In this document: positions 42,608 to 51,835 of the stretch, piece by piece
How the letters are laid out: the number at the start of each line of letters is the position of its first letter
Position numbering within the stretch: position 1 is the stretch's first letter
Source: DAOPZJ01 sp964587625
GTDB taxonomy: Bacteria > Bacillota > Clostridia > Oscillospirales > JAKOTC01
Assembly (NCBI GenBank): GCA_964587625.1
Contig: CAZPLU010000008.1
Coordinates: 1-64,000, forward strand
Direction: 5' to 3'
DNA length: 64,000 nucleotides
Made by a program: the position numbers and the translations under genes
Notes under the pieces: model-generated
The model's database searches: none
Seen by the model: only the letters and a program-made list of their open reading frames with translations
Told to the model about the DNA's origin: nothing

Positions 42608-43837
42608 ATGAGACGACGCGTGGTTGTCACGGGAATGGGCGCATTGACGCCGGTCGGGAAAGATGTTCCGGCTTTTTGGGAAAACTTGAAAGCCGGGACT
42701 TTGGGCATCGGCCCGATCGAACGGTTTTCCGTAACCGATTGCAAATATAAGTTGGCCGCGCAGGTCAAGGATTTTGACCCGCTGCTCCGGCTGGATAAAA
42801 ACACGGTGCGCAGAACGGATTTATTTGTGCAGTACGCGCTGTTCGCTGCCGCCGAGGCCGTGGAGGACAGCGGATTGGAGGGCAACATTCCGCCCGAGGA
42901 TTTGAGTGTTTATTTCGGTTCGGGCATCGGCGGCTTTGAGACATTTTGCGCCGAACACGCCGCGATGCTCGAGGGCGGCCCGCGCAGGGTCTCCCCGCTG
43001 TTCGTGCCCAAGATGATTTCGAACATCGCCGCGGGCAACATCGCCATCAAATATAACGCGCGCGGCTCCTGCCTTTCGGTGACGACGGCCTGCGCGACCG
43101 GCACGACCGCCGTCGGCGAGGCGTTTCGCGCCATCCGGGACGGGTACGCCGAGGCCGCGATCTGCGGCGGCAGCGAGGCGGCGATCACGCCGCTGGCCAT
43201 GGCGGGCTTCACCAACGCGCAGGCGCTGTCCGTTTCCGATGACCCCGAGGCGGCCTCCCTGCCGTTCGACAAGCGGCGCGGCGGCTTTGTGATGGGCGAG
43301 GGCGCGGGGGCCCTGGTTTTGGAAGAATACGAGCACGCGGTAAGGCGCGGCGCGAAAATTTATGCCGAGATGACCGGCTACGGTGCGACCTGCGATGCGT
43401 TTCATGTGACCGCCCCGTCGCCCGAACCGGACTCGGCCGCGAGGGCCGTGAAAAACGCCATGAGCGGGTCGGAGCAGATCGCGCCCTTAAAAATTTATAT
43501 CAACGCGCATGGGACCGGTACCGCGCTCAACGACCGCTGCGAGACGGCGGCCTATAAAAGGGTCTTCGGCGAAAAGGCGGGCGAGCTGCGCATCAGCTCC
43601 ACCAAGTCGATGACGGGACATATGCTCGGGGCCGCCGGAGCGGTCGAGGCCGTCGCGGCGATTCTGGCGCTGCGCGACGGAATTGTGCCGCCCACGATCA
43701 ATCTAAACGAGCCCGACCCCGACTGCGATTTGAATTACACGCCCGACAAGGCGGTATGCGCGGATATCGAACTCGCGCTTTCGACCTCTCTGGGCTTCGG
43801 GGGACATAACGCCTGCATCGCTTTTAAAAAAGTTTGA
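42608..43837 (+). CDS. fabF: 3-oxoacyl-ACP synthase II
   Basis: This 409-residue condensing enzyme has the nucleophile Cys in TTACATGTTA and His residues in NAHGTGTALND and TKSMTGHMLGAAG. It elongates acyl-ACP with malonyl-ACP. A 155-bp gap to fabG holds no gene; a weak dyad around TTTGTCGTTTACGACAAA (42519-42536) may allow a pause or internal control. Confidence 0.95.
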   Translation: MRRRVVVTGMGALTPVGKDVPAFWENLKAGTLGIGPIERFSVTDCKYKLAAQVKDFDPLLRLDKNTVRRTDLFVQYALFAAAEAVEDSGLEGNIPPEDLSVYFGSGIGGFETFCAEHAAMLEGGPRRVSPLFVPKMISNIAAGNIAIKYNARGSCLSVTTACATGTTAVGEAFRAIRDGYAEAAICGGSEAAITPLAMAGFTNAQALSVSDDPEAASLPFDKRRGGFVMGEGAGALVLEEYEHAVRRGAKIYAEMTGYGATCDAFHVTAPSPEPDSAARAVKNAMSGSEQIAPLKIYINAHGTGTALNDRCETAAYKRVFGEKAGELRISSTKSMTGHMLGAAGAVEAVAAILALRDGIVPPTINLNEPDPDCDLNYTPDKAVCADIELALSTSLGFGGHNACIAFKKV

Positions 43838-43868
43838 TTTTTAACCCATGCTTGAAAGGGGATTTTTT

Positions 43869-44324
43869 ATGCAATCGCAACTTGTCAGGGATTTGGCGGA
43901 ACTGATGCGCCAATACGGCCTTTCGCGGCTCGAGGTGCGCGACGGCGAGATCCATGTGCTGCTGGAGGCGCAGAAGCAAGCCGCAGAGCCGGTCGTCACG
44001 ATGACGGCAAATGTCCCGGTCGCAGCGGCGAAAGCCGAAAAACCGGCTGTCCCCGCTCCCGTTCCGGAGCCGCCGAAAACCGATGCCCATTGCCAGAAGT
44101 CGCCGCTGGTCGGCACGCTGTATCTGGCTCCGTCCGAGGACAGCCCGCGCTTCGTCGAGGTCGGCTCCAAGGTCAAAAAGGGCGACGTTTTGTGCATCGT
44201 CGAGGCCATGAAAGTGCTGAATGAGCTGACCGCCGAGGCCGACGGCGTAATCGCCGAGGTCTGCGGCAAAAACGCGCAGCTGGTTGAATTCGGGCAGCCG
44301 CTGTTTGTGATCGAGAAGGTATAA
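43869..44324 (+). CDS. accB: biotin carboxyl carrier protein of acetyl-CoA carboxylase
   Basis: The ATG at 43869 lies 8 bp after AAAGGGG. The 151-residue protein has an N-terminal helix region, an Ala/Pro-rich linker (about 45-75) and a C-terminal biotinyl domain with the biotin lysine in CIVEAMKVLNEL. It ferries carboxyl groups between AccC and AccDA. Confidence 0.94.
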   Translation: MQSQLVRDLAELMRQYGLSRLEVRDGEIHVLLEAQKQAAEPVVTMTANVPVAAAKAEKPAVPAPVPEPPKTDAHCQKSPLVGTLYLAPSEDSPRFVEVGSKVKKGDVLCIVEAMKVLNELTAEADGVIAEVCGKNAQLVEFGQPLFVIEKV

Positions 44325-44328
44325 GGAT

Positions 44329-44745
44329 ATGACGCAGGAACAGATCAAGCAGATTTTGCCGCACCGCGACGCGATGCTTTTAATCGACGAGGCCGAGGCC
44401 GTCGGCGGCGTCGCGCATGCCAAAAAATTGATCAAACCCGACGAATGGTTTTTGCACGGGCATTTTCCGGGCGACCCGGTCGTGCCGGGCGTGATTCTGT
44501 GCGAAATTTTGGCCCAGTCCACCTGCGTTTTGCTGGCCCCCGGAGGCCGCACGCTCTTTACGGGGCTGGATAAGGTGCGCTTTAAAAACGTCGTCAAGCC
44601 GGGCGACCTGTTCGAGACCGAATGCGTGGTCACAAAAACGCGCCCGCCGTTTTACTGGGCGTCCGGAAAGGGATATGTGGGCGGAAAGCTGTGCGTGAGC
44701 GCGGATTTTTCGTTCGCCATGCTCGGGGACAAAAAAGATGTTTAA
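44329..44745 (+). CDS. fabZ: 3-hydroxyacyl-ACP dehydratase
   Basis: This 138-residue hot-dog enzyme has LPHRDAMLLIDE and the active-site segment GHFPGDPVVPGVILCEILAQ with catalytic His and Glu. It removes water from 3-hydroxyacyl-ACP. It sits between accB and accC, the usual place in this cluster type. Confidence 0.95.
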   Translation: MTQEQIKQILPHRDAMLLIDEAEAVGGVAHAKKLIKPDEWFLHGHFPGDPVVPGVILCEILAQSTCVLLAPGGRTLFTGLDKVRFKNVVKPGDLFETECVVTKTRPPFYWASGKGYVGGKLCVSADFSFAMLGDKKDV

Positions 44746-46060
44746 AAAGATTTTGGTCGCAAACCGCGGCGAGATCGCCGTGCGCGTCATCCGCGCCTGC
44801 CGCGAAATGGGGATTTCCACGGTTGCGGTATATTCCGAGCCGGACAAAAACGCTTTGCACGCCGCGCTCGCCGACGAGCGCGTCTGCGTCGGCCCCGCCG
44901 CCGCCGCGCAGAGCTATCTGAACATGCAAAACATCCTCAGCGCGGCGCTGGCCACCCGCGCCGAAGCCGTCCACCCGGGTTACGGGTTTTTGTCGGAAAA
45001 CAGTTCGTTCGCCGCGCTGTGCGCGCAAAACGACGTCGCCTTCATCGGGCCGGAGAGCGGCGTAATCGACCGCATGGGCAATAAGGATCAGGCGCGCCGC
45101 CTGATGGCTTCGGCGGGCGTTCCGGTCATCCCGGGCAGCGGCGTTGTGACCAACCCTGAACAGGCCAAAAAAGCGGCGGCGAAAATCGGTTATCCGCTGC
45201 TCGTCAAGGCCGCAGCGGGCGGCGGCGGCAAGGGCATCCGCGTCGTCGGGCGCGAGGAGGAACTGGAAAAATCGGTGGTCGCTGCCTGTGAAGAAGCCAA
45301 AAAGGCCTTCGGGTGCGGTGACGTGTTTTTGGAAAAGTTTTTATCCGCGGTGCGCCACGTCGAGGTGCAAATATTGGCCGATCAGAGCGGGAATGTCGTC
45401 TGTTTGGGCGAGCGCGACTGCTCTTTACAACTCGGCAGGCAAAAGGTGATCGAGGAGACGCCCTGCCCCGCGATTGACGAAGATACCCGGAAACGGCTTT
45501 GGGAGGCCGCGAAAAAGGCGGTTAAAGCCGCCGGGTACACCAACGCCGGGACCGTGGAATTTTTGCTCGCGCCCGACAAAAATTTTTATTTTATCGAAAT
45601 GAACACCCGCCTGCAGGTCGAGCACCGCATCAGCGAAGAGGTCAGCGGGATCGATTTGGTCAAGTGGCAGATTCGGATCGCCTCTCAAATCAATCTGCCG
45701 TTCACGCAGGAGGACATCCGGCTGCGCGGCGCGTCGATCGAATGCCGCATCAACGCGGCGGGCGGCGGCAAGGTGTCGTTTTTGCATATCCCCGGCGGCA
45801 CCCGCGTCTCGTTCGACACCGCGCTGACGCAGGATGCCGAGGTCACGCCGTTTTACGATTCGATGATCGGCAAGCTGATCACCGCCGGAAACGACCGCGA
45901 GGAGGCCGTGCGCAAGATAGAGGCCGCCCTCTGTGAGCTCGTGATCAGCGGCGTTCCGACCAACATCGAGAAGCAGCTGGAGATCATCCGCAGCCCGGAG
46001 TTTCGCAGGGGCGAATACGACACCGCGTGGCTGCAAAACAAATTCGGAATTCAAAATTAA
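44738..46060 (+). CDS. accC: biotin carboxylase subunit of acetyl-CoA carboxylase
   Basis: This 440-residue ATP-grasp enzyme overlaps fabZ by 8 bp. It shows FKKILVANRGEIAVRVIRAC, the glycine-rich loop GGGGKGIRVV, HVEVQILAD, RDCSLQ and MNTRLQVEH. It carboxylates the biotin of AccB using ATP and bicarbonate. The length is normal. Confidence 0.96.
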   Translation: MFKKILVANRGEIAVRVIRACREMGISTVAVYSEPDKNALHAALADERVCVGPAAAAQSYLNMQNILSAALATRAEAVHPGYGFLSENSSFAALCAQNDVAFIGPESGVIDRMGNKDQARRLMASAGVPVIPGSGVVTNPEQAKKAAAKIGYPLLVKAAAGGGGKGIRVVGREEELEKSVVAACEEAKKAFGCGDVFLEKFLSAVRHVEVQILADQSGNVVCLGERDCSLQLGRQKVIEETPCPAIDEDTRKRLWEAAKKAVKAAGYTNAGTVEFLLAPDKNFYFIEMNTRLQVEHRISEEVSGIDLVKWQIRIASQINLPFTQEDIRLRGASIECRINAAGGGKVSFLHIPGGTRVSFDTALTQDAEVTPFYDSMIGKLITAGNDREEAVRKIEAALCELVISGVPTNIEKQLEIIRSPEFRRGEYDTAWLQNKFGIQN

Positions 46061-46094
46061 GAATTCAGATTTCATATGAACTTGGGAGGAACCC

Positions 46095-46958
46095 ATGAGC
46101 GAATTTAACATCGCCGACCTTTTCCGAAAGCCCGCCAACCAGCTCGAACCGGGCGGCGCGCCCCGGAAACCCGCCGACGACCGTGAACAGTGCCCGCGTT
46201 GCAAGCAATATTTCCCGCGCAAGCGGTTTGAAAAAAATCTGCGTGTCTGCCCCTCCTGCGGACACCATATGGCCCTGCCCGCCCGGCGCAGATTAGAAGC
46301 GCTCTGCGCCGGGGGCGGGTTTTCCGAGCTGTTTTCCGACATCACGGCGCGGGATTTTTTGAATTTTCCGGGGTATGAGGAAAAATTGAAAAAAGCCCGC
46401 GAGCAAAGCGGCGAAAACGAGGGCGCGATCTGCGGTGCGGGCGTTGTCGGCGGCGTCAGATGCGCGCTGTTTGCGATGGAACCCGGTTTTATGATGGGCA
46501 GCATGGGCTCCGCGGTCGGCGAGCGCATCGCCCGCACGTTTGAATATGCGGCCGCGAACCGCCTGCCCGTCGTCGGCTTTACGGCCTCGGGCGGCGCAAG
46601 GATGCAGGAGGGCATCCTCTCGCTGATGCAAATGGCCAAGATCAGCGGCGCGATCCAACGCCACGGCGAGGCGGGCTGCTTTTACCTCGCGGTGCTGACC
46701 AATCCCACGACCGGCGGCGTCACCGCCAGTTTTGCGATGCTCGGGGACATCATTCTCGCAGAGCCCAAAGCGCTGGTCGGCTTCGCGGGTAAGCGCGTGA
46801 TCGAGCAGACCACCAAGAGCAAGCTCGCCGCCGATTTCCAGAGCGCGGAATTCGTGCTCAAGCACGGCTTTTTGGACGCGATCGTCGAGCGGAAACAGCT
46901 CGCGGAAGTGATTACGCGTTTACTAAAACAACATACAATTTCGGAGAAAAAGATATGA
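46095..46958 (+). CDS. accD: acetyl-CoA carboxylase carboxyltransferase beta subunit
   Basis: This 287-residue protein has an N-terminal four-Cys zinc ribbon (CPRCKQYF, then CPSCGHH) and a crotonase-like domain with GSMGSAVGERI and FTASGGARMQEGILSLMQMAK. It forms the transferase with AccA. The stop overlaps the accA start by 4 bp. Confidence 0.95.
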   Translation: MSEFNIADLFRKPANQLEPGGAPRKPADDREQCPRCKQYFPRKRFEKNLRVCPSCGHHMALPARRRLEALCAGGGFSELFSDITARDFLNFPGYEEKLKKAREQSGENEGAICGAGVVGGVRCALFAMEPGFMMGSMGSAVGERIARTFEYAAANRLPVVGFTASGGARMQEGILSLMQMAKISGAIQRHGEAGCFYLAVLTNPTTGGVTASFAMLGDIILAEPKALVGFAGKRVIEQTTKSKLAADFQSAEFVLKHGFLDAIVERKQLAEVITRLLKQHTISEKKI

Positions 46959-47749
46959 CCGCCTACGAAAAAGTCAAGATCGCGCGCGACCAGCAGCGGC
47001 CCACCGCGGCCGCTTATTTCGGCCTGCTGTTGCGCGAGGTTACCGTTTTGCACGGCGACCGCAATTTCGGCGACGACGAGGCGATTTTGGGCGGAATCGG
47101 GCTGCTCGGGGATACTCCCGTCACGTTCATCGGCATCGAGCGCGGCACCGACCTCGAGAGCCGGATCCGTTGCAATTTCGGCGCGCCGAGGCCCGAGGGC
47201 TACCGCAAGGCGCTGCGGCTGATGAAGCAGGCCGAGAAGTTTCGCCGCCCCGTGATCTGCCTGGTCGACACCTCGGGCGCGCACTGCGGCGCGGACGCCG
47301 AGGAGCGCGGGCAGGGGCGGGCCATCGCCGAAAACCTGATGGAGATGATGGGCCTGAAGACGCCCGTGATCTCGGTGATCATCGGGGAGGGCGGCTCGGG
47401 CGGGGCGCTGGGGCTCGCGGTCGCCGACCGGGTCTACATGCTCGAAAACGCGGTGTATTCGGTGATTTCGCCCGAGGGCTGCGCGAGCATTCTGTGGAAG
47501 GAGCCGGGCGCGGAGGCCGAAGCCGCCGAGTGCCTTCATCTGACCGCGCAGGACAACAAAAAGCTCAGGGTGGCGGAGGACGTCGTCCCCGAGGACTTCA
47601 AGCATTTTCACGCGATGTGCGGCTCGCTGCGCGAGCGGCTTTTGTCCGACATCGCTCTGCTCTCGGCGCAGCCGGTCGAGACGTTATTAAACAACCGGTA
47701 TGCCCGTTTCCGCCGGCTGGGGATTTACGAGGGGGGAAAGGGGAGGTAG
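46955..47749 (+). CDS. accA: acetyl-CoA carboxylase carboxyltransferase alpha subunit
   Basis: This 264-residue crotonase-fold protein shows GDRNFGDDEAILGGIG, DTSGAHCGADAEERGQG and IGEGGSGGALGL. It completes the carboxylase that makes malonyl-CoA for the genes upstream. It ends the cluster; 18 bp later lies the stop of a convergent AT-rich gene. Confidence 0.95.
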   Translation: MTAYEKVKIARDQQRPTAAAYFGLLLREVTVLHGDRNFGDDEAILGGIGLLGDTPVTFIGIERGTDLESRIRCNFGAPRPEGYRKALRLMKQAEKFRRPVICLVDTSGAHCGADAEERGQGRAIAENLMEMMGLKTPVISVIIGEGGSGGALGLAVADRVYMLENAVYSVISPEGCASILWKEPGAEAEAAECLHLTAQDNKKLRVAEDVVPEDFKHFHAMCGSLRERLLSDIALLSAQPVETLLNNRYARFRRLGIYEGGKGR

Positions 47750-47767
47750 GGGGTGAGGGAATAAACA

Positions 47768-49834
47768 TTATTTTAATAACTCAAATATTAATCTTTTTAA
47801 TACTTCCCACATCATTAAAACATTTTGGTGGCTTATTGTTTGCTTAGACCGTATTTCCTTTGAGGGATGAACAACATTTCGGAAATCTCTGGCATAATGA
47901 CTGAGGTGGTAATTACATTCACAAATTAAATTTTCTTTTTCTGCAACATATAAAAGTTCGTTAAGTCCCATGTCTGTTACTGCATAATTAATTGAATTTT
48001 TATTTGATTTAATGTCGCTTATGTCATATTTTATTATTTCTATTTCTAAAATTTTAGCTAATAATAATGCTTCAATTATACTTCCGCACATAATAGTTGC
48101 CGCTTTATTTTGTTTAGTGGATATACAAATGACACATTCCCGTAAATCACGTAATAAAATTTCTTGCAGATCTTTATCTTTGATTTTTTGTAATTGTGCT
48201 TTTAATTCATCTGTATAACCAATATCTTCAAAATAATTTAGATTTATGTTTTTAGTAATTGTTTTAATTTCTTTCTGCTTTTCTTTGCGTATTTTATCCT
48301 CGTTTTCATTTAGTTTTTTTCGAACACTGGACATATTATTTGAATATTTTACATTCTCGGGTGAAATATTGTGCGCTTTTGAAAAACAATCAAATGCTTT
48401 TATATAATCCCCTTTTTGATCATATATTACTCCTAAATTGTTTATAGCAGCACTATTTGTAGAATCTTGCTCAACTATTTGCTTATAAATTGTTTGTGCT
48501 TTTTCATCATTTTCACATTTTTTATATGAAAAAGCACATTCAAAAGCTGATTCCGAGGTCATTATTTGATTTATTGATAATTGATTTGCTAAATCCACGA
48601 TTTTCAAATATTTTTCGGCCTTGTATAATCTATCAATTAAATAGTCAAATACCGTCTTTATATATAAATTTATATTAATTGAATTTGTAGATTTTCGATT
48701 CATAACATTCATGATGATATTATCGAAAATTTCATCGGTTGCATTTTCAAAAATTTCGATATAAGATACATCTTGAATTTCTGGATCATGAGAATGTGTG
48801 AGGAACTCAAAAAATATGTCATTCGCTTCATAATAATTTTTGTAATGACAATGCATGTGAAATAATGCTTCTGCTACTTCCTTATTATAGTTTACCTTAA
48901 ATAATTGCTCAAGAATTCGGATATCTGATTTTGTATAACGGTATTCATCACAAATATTCGATGGAGAATATAAATAAAGCGCATAAAGGCCTTTCGCTTT
49001 ATTCTTTCTTTTTTTATCATTTGAAAAAGCGTTAAAAATACATAAAAAGATTTTTTTATATTCATTCCTAAAGTCAACTAAAATAGGATACCATGGTCCG
49101 CTATTTAAATCATGGATTTTATTTTGAAGAGGAATTTTATCAAAATATTTTGATGCTTCATTAATATCGCAAATATTAATAAATGCATAAATAATTCCTA
49201 AAAAGTGTGCATAAAGAAAGTTATTATCTATATCATTATCAATTACATTCATTAAAATATTAATTGCTTTTTTATATTCTGGCATTTGTCGAAATAGGTA
49301 AGAATAACCTTTCATAAGATTTAAAAAATTATCATCATATCTTGAAATATTATCATTATTTTGTACTTTATTAATAAAAAATTCAATATCTTCCCATTGG
49401 TTTACATCTATAAGATATCCAATAACATGTCTTAACAGCTCAAAATCAATAAAATTAGAATTTTTAACTTTATTAATCATATTTTGTTTATCAGTAGAAA
49501 TTAAAAAAAGCTCACGCATTATATCGGAATTATCGGGGAATAATAAAGAACCTTTTCTTAGGTAATTTTCAACAATGTTTTTATCTTCTTCAACCTTCAC
49601 AAATAAAACAAATGCGTATGGATTAGGGAAGTTACTATTCATATTCTCAAAAAAGTAAAAACTAGCATGTACAAAGTTTTTAAATTCATTCTCAGGATGT
49701 ACATTTATGTACCCTAATAAATAATTAGCTTCTGCAGTTATTTGAGCATTACTATTTTTAATTAATGTTTTCAATTGACTTGTTGCTACTTCAAATTCTT
49801 TGTTTTCAATCAGTTTATAGATATCTTCAAGCAA
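47768..49834 (-). CDS. AT-rich TPR-repeat protein with HEPN/DUF4145-like C-terminus
   Basis: This 688-residue protein has no signal or membrane segment. It is built of helical pairs; clear TPRs occur at about 440-510 (SAAINNLGVIYDQKGDYIKAFDCFSKA-like). A lysine-rich linker (about 520-545) leads to a C-terminal helical domain with SIIEALLLAKILEIE and an R-x6-H element in RDFRNVVHP. That element recalls HEPN RNase or DUF4145-type domains seen in defence and abortive-infection proteins, but I cannot prove it. Base composition is far lower in GC than all neighbours, with many AAA, AAT and ATA codons, so recent transfer is likely. It converges on accA. Confidence 0.75.
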   Translation of the reverse strand: MLEDIYKLIENKEFEVATSQLKTLIKNSNAQITAEANYLLGYINVHPENEFKNFVHASFYFFENMNSNFPNPYAFVLFVKVEEDKNIVENYLRKGSLLFPDNSDIMRELFLISTDKQNMINKVKNSNFIDFELLRHVIGYLIDVNQWEDIEFFINKVQNNDNISRYDDNFLNLMKGYSYLFRQMPEYKKAINILMNVIDNDIDNNFLYAHFLGIIYAFINICDINEASKYFDKIPLQNKIHDLNSGPWYPILVDFRNEYKKIFLCIFNAFSNDKKRKNKAKGLYALYLYSPSNICDEYRYTKSDIRILEQLFKVNYNKEVAEALFHMHCHYKNYYEANDIFFEFLTHSHDPEIQDVSYIEIFENATDEIFDNIIMNVMNRKSTNSININLYIKTVFDYLIDRLYKAEKYLKIVDLANQLSINQIMTSESAFECAFSYKKCENDEKAQTIYKQIVEQDSTNSAAINNLGVIYDQKGDYIKAFDCFSKAHNISPENVKYSNNMSSVRKKLNENEDKIRKEKQKEIKTITKNINLNYFEDIGYTDELKAQLQKIKDKDLQEILLRDLRECVICISTKQNKAATIMCGSIIEALLLAKILEIEIIKYDISDIKSNKNSINYAVTDMGLNELLYVAEKENLICECNYHLSHYARDFRNVVHPSKEIRSKQTISHQNVLMMWEVLKRLIFELLK

Positions 49835-49992
49835 CTGACTATCACCTTTTCTTTACGATAGTTTATTATTAATTATTATACTACAACAAAACCCCAATTT
49901 CAATAGGTTACGATAACAAACTCTGTGGGCTACTCGCTCGTTTGGGTCGTCGGGGATGCCGACCCTTACTTATATAAATTCAACTGTTAAAT

Positions 49993-50008
49993 TGTTCCAT
50001 GTGGAACA
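49993..50008. promoter_or_regulatory. 16-bp palindrome resembling a ParB (parS) site
   Basis: TGTTCCATGTGGAACA has perfect 7-bp arms and differs at the central CG step from the parS family TGTTNCACGTGAAACA. It may be a decayed or variant chromosomal ParB site or just a protein-binding dyad. Confidence 0.3.
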
Positions 50009-50116
50009 TTATAAGTGCCTGTCGCGGGCTGTTCAGCCCGCTCGGGGCGGCGTGGAAACCGCCCCCTACAAAGCAGGGGTACACGCCCGCCCGTATATTA
50101 TCGTTGATAATTTCTA

Positions 50117-50145
50117 TTGACTCCGGGAACGAATCACGTTAAAAT
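50117..50145 (+). promoter_or_regulatory. promoter of the GH4 gene
   Basis: TTGACT (50117-50122), 17 bp and TAAAAT (50140-50145) lie about 65 bp upstream of the GH4 ATG. Confidence 0.65.
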
Positions 50146-50211
50146 AGGAGCGACGAAAGGGCGCGGGCGTTCTGAATTTTGACGGGCCGCGAAAAATAAA
50201 GGGAATTTGTT

Positions 50212-51717
50212 ATGTCATTCAAAGTGTGCTTTATCGGCGCGGGGAGCATCGGGTTTACCCGCGCGCTGATGACCGACCTGATGTCGGTGGAGGCGTTTCG
50301 GGGTAAAATCGAAATCGCGTTCACCGACATCAACCCGCACAACCTCGAGATGGTGCGGGCGCTGTGCCAGCGCGACCTCGACGAAAACGGCGTCAAAACG
50401 ATCATCGAGGCCACGACCGACCGCCGCGCCGCCTTGAAAGGCGCGAAATATATCATCAACTGCGTCCGCGTCGGCGGGTTGGAAGCGTTTGCGACCGACA
50501 TCGAAATCCCGCTCAAATACGGCGTCGACCAGTGCGTGGGCGACACGCTCTGCGCGGGCGGCATCATGTACGGCCAGCGGGTGATCGCCGCGATGTTGGA
50601 TTTTTGCAAGGACATCCGCGAGGTCTGCGCGCCGGGCGCGCTGATGCTGAACTACAGTAACCCCAACGCCATGGCGACCTGGGTCGCCAACAAATACGGC
50701 AAGGTGCGCACCATCGGTCTCTGCCACGGCGTGATGGGCGGGCACGCCCAGATCGCCGACGCGTTCGGGCTGAAAAAGGAAGAAGTCGACATCATCTGCG
50801 CGGGCATCAACCACCAGACCTGGTATGTCTCGATCAAGCACAACGGCGAGGATTTGACCGGAGCGTTGCTGGCCGCTTTCGAGAGCAACCCCAAATACGC
50901 CAAGACCGAAAAGGTGCGCATCGACATGCTGCGACGGTTCGGCTATTATTCCACTGAGTCCAACGGGCACCTGTCGGAATATGTGCCGTGGTACCGCAAG
51001 GACGCGGACGAGATCAACAAATGGATTGATTTGTCGGTCTGGATCAACGGCGAGACCGGCGGCTATCTGCGGGTCTGCACCGAGAGCCGCAACTGGTTCG
51101 AAACCGACTTCCCCAACTGGATGAAGGAGCCCGCCCGCAAATACGACGGCAGCGACCGGGGGCAGGAACACGGCAGCTATATCGTCGAGGGGCTCGAGAC
51201 CGGAAAGCTCTACAGGGGCCATTTCAACGTGGTCAACGACGGCTGCATCACCAACCTGCCCGACGACGCGATCGTCGAGGTGCCGGGCTATGTCGATTAC
51301 AACGGCGTCAACATCCCGCGGGTGGGCGATCTCCCGCTCGGCTGCGCGGCGGTTTGCAACGCCTCAATCAGCGTGCAGCGGCTGGCGGTGGAGGCGGCTG
51401 TCCGGGGCGACGACACGCTGCTTCGGCAGGCCATGATGATGGACCCGCTGACCGGCGCGATTTTGACACCGCCGTATATCTGGCAGCTCGTGGATGATAT
51501 GCTGGTCGCGCAGGAGCAGTGGCTGCCGCAATACAAAGACGCGATCAAAGCGGCGAAAGAACGGCAGAAAGGCGAACGCCTACCCTTGAAGGAATTCAAA
51601 GCCGCCGCGCGCCTGCCGGTGAAAACCGTCGAGGAGATGGCGAAAACCAAGGAGGAGACCCGCCGCCTGGCCGCCGCGGCCGACAAGGCCGCCGACGCGC
51701 GGGCGAAACAGATATAA
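50212..51717 (+). CDS. NAD- and metal-dependent alpha-glycosidase, family GH4
   Basis: This 501-residue protein opens with a Rossmann motif FIGAGSIGFTRAL and has NYSNPNAM, GLCHGVMGG (metal-binding Cys/His) and AGINHQTW, typical of GH4 alpha-galactosidase/alpha-glucosidase members (MelA-like). GH4 enzymes cut by transient oxidation at C3 with NAD and Mn. Absence of a phosphate-binding signature I can recognise leaves open whether it takes phosphorylated sugars. The C-terminal 40 residues are Ala/Lys/Glu-rich, and their last codons are duplicated 440 bp downstream. Together with GH36 this is the second alpha-galactosidase-type gene in the window. Confidence 0.88.
   Translation: MSFKVCFIGAGSIGFTRALMTDLMSVEAFRGKIEIAFTDINPHNLEMVRALCQRDLDENGVKTIIEATTDRRAALKGAKYIINCVRVGGLEAFATDIEIPLKYGVDQCVGDTLCAGGIMYGQRVIAAMLDFCKDIREVCAPGALMLNYSNPNAMATWVANKYGKVRTIGLCHGVMGGHAQIADAFGLKKEEVDIICAGINHQTWYVSIKHNGEDLTGALLAAFESNPKYAKTEKVRIDMLRRFGYYSTESNGHLSEYVPWYRKDADEINKWIDLSVWINGETGGYLRVCTESRNWFETDFPNWMKEPARKYDGSDRGQEHGSYIVEGLETGKLYRGHFNVVNDGCITNLPDDAIVEVPGYVDYNGVNIPRVGDLPLGCAAVCNASISVQRLAVEAAVRGDDTLLRQAMMMDPLTGAILTPPYIWQLVDDMLVAQEQWLPQYKDAIKAAKERQKGERLPLKEFKAAARLPVKTVEEMAKTKEETRRLAAAADKAADARAKQI
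51676..51712 (+). repeat. 37-bp direct repeat, copy 1 (end of GH4 gene)
   Basis: The stretch encoding the last Ala/Asp/Lys-rich residues of GH4 is identical over 37 bp to 52116-52152. The start-to-start distance is 440 bp, and the small membrane protein gene lies between the copies. Confidence 0.9.
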
Positions 51718-51774
51718 TCGGGATAAAGCGCATTCTGCCCTCTGTCCTCTCACCTCTGCCTTCTCGACGGGATA

Positions 51775-51803
51775 TTGCTTTTTCAGGCGATTTATGGTAA
51801 AAT
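51775..51803 (+). promoter_or_regulatory. promoter of the small glycine-rich protein gene
   Basis: TTGCTT (51775-51780), 17 bp and TAAAAT (51798-51803) are followed by GAGGGAG (51821-51827). Confidence 0.55.
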
Positions 51804-51835
51804 GAGCCGCAAAATATTGCGAGGGAGCATTGTGT

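Larger units (their letters stand above)
49835..50211. other. gene-free spacer with repeats and a parS-like palindrome
   Basis: The left end is AT-rich and belongs to the imported TPR gene's upstream side. Then come a GGGTCG...CGACCC hairpin (about 49945-49967), the palindrome TGTTCCATGTGGAACA (49993-50008), a GCGGGCTG/CAGCCCGC hairpin (about 50024-50041) and a GCGGTTTCC-type dispersed repeat (about 50042-50069). The promoter of the GH4 gene is at its right end. Confidence 0.6.
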
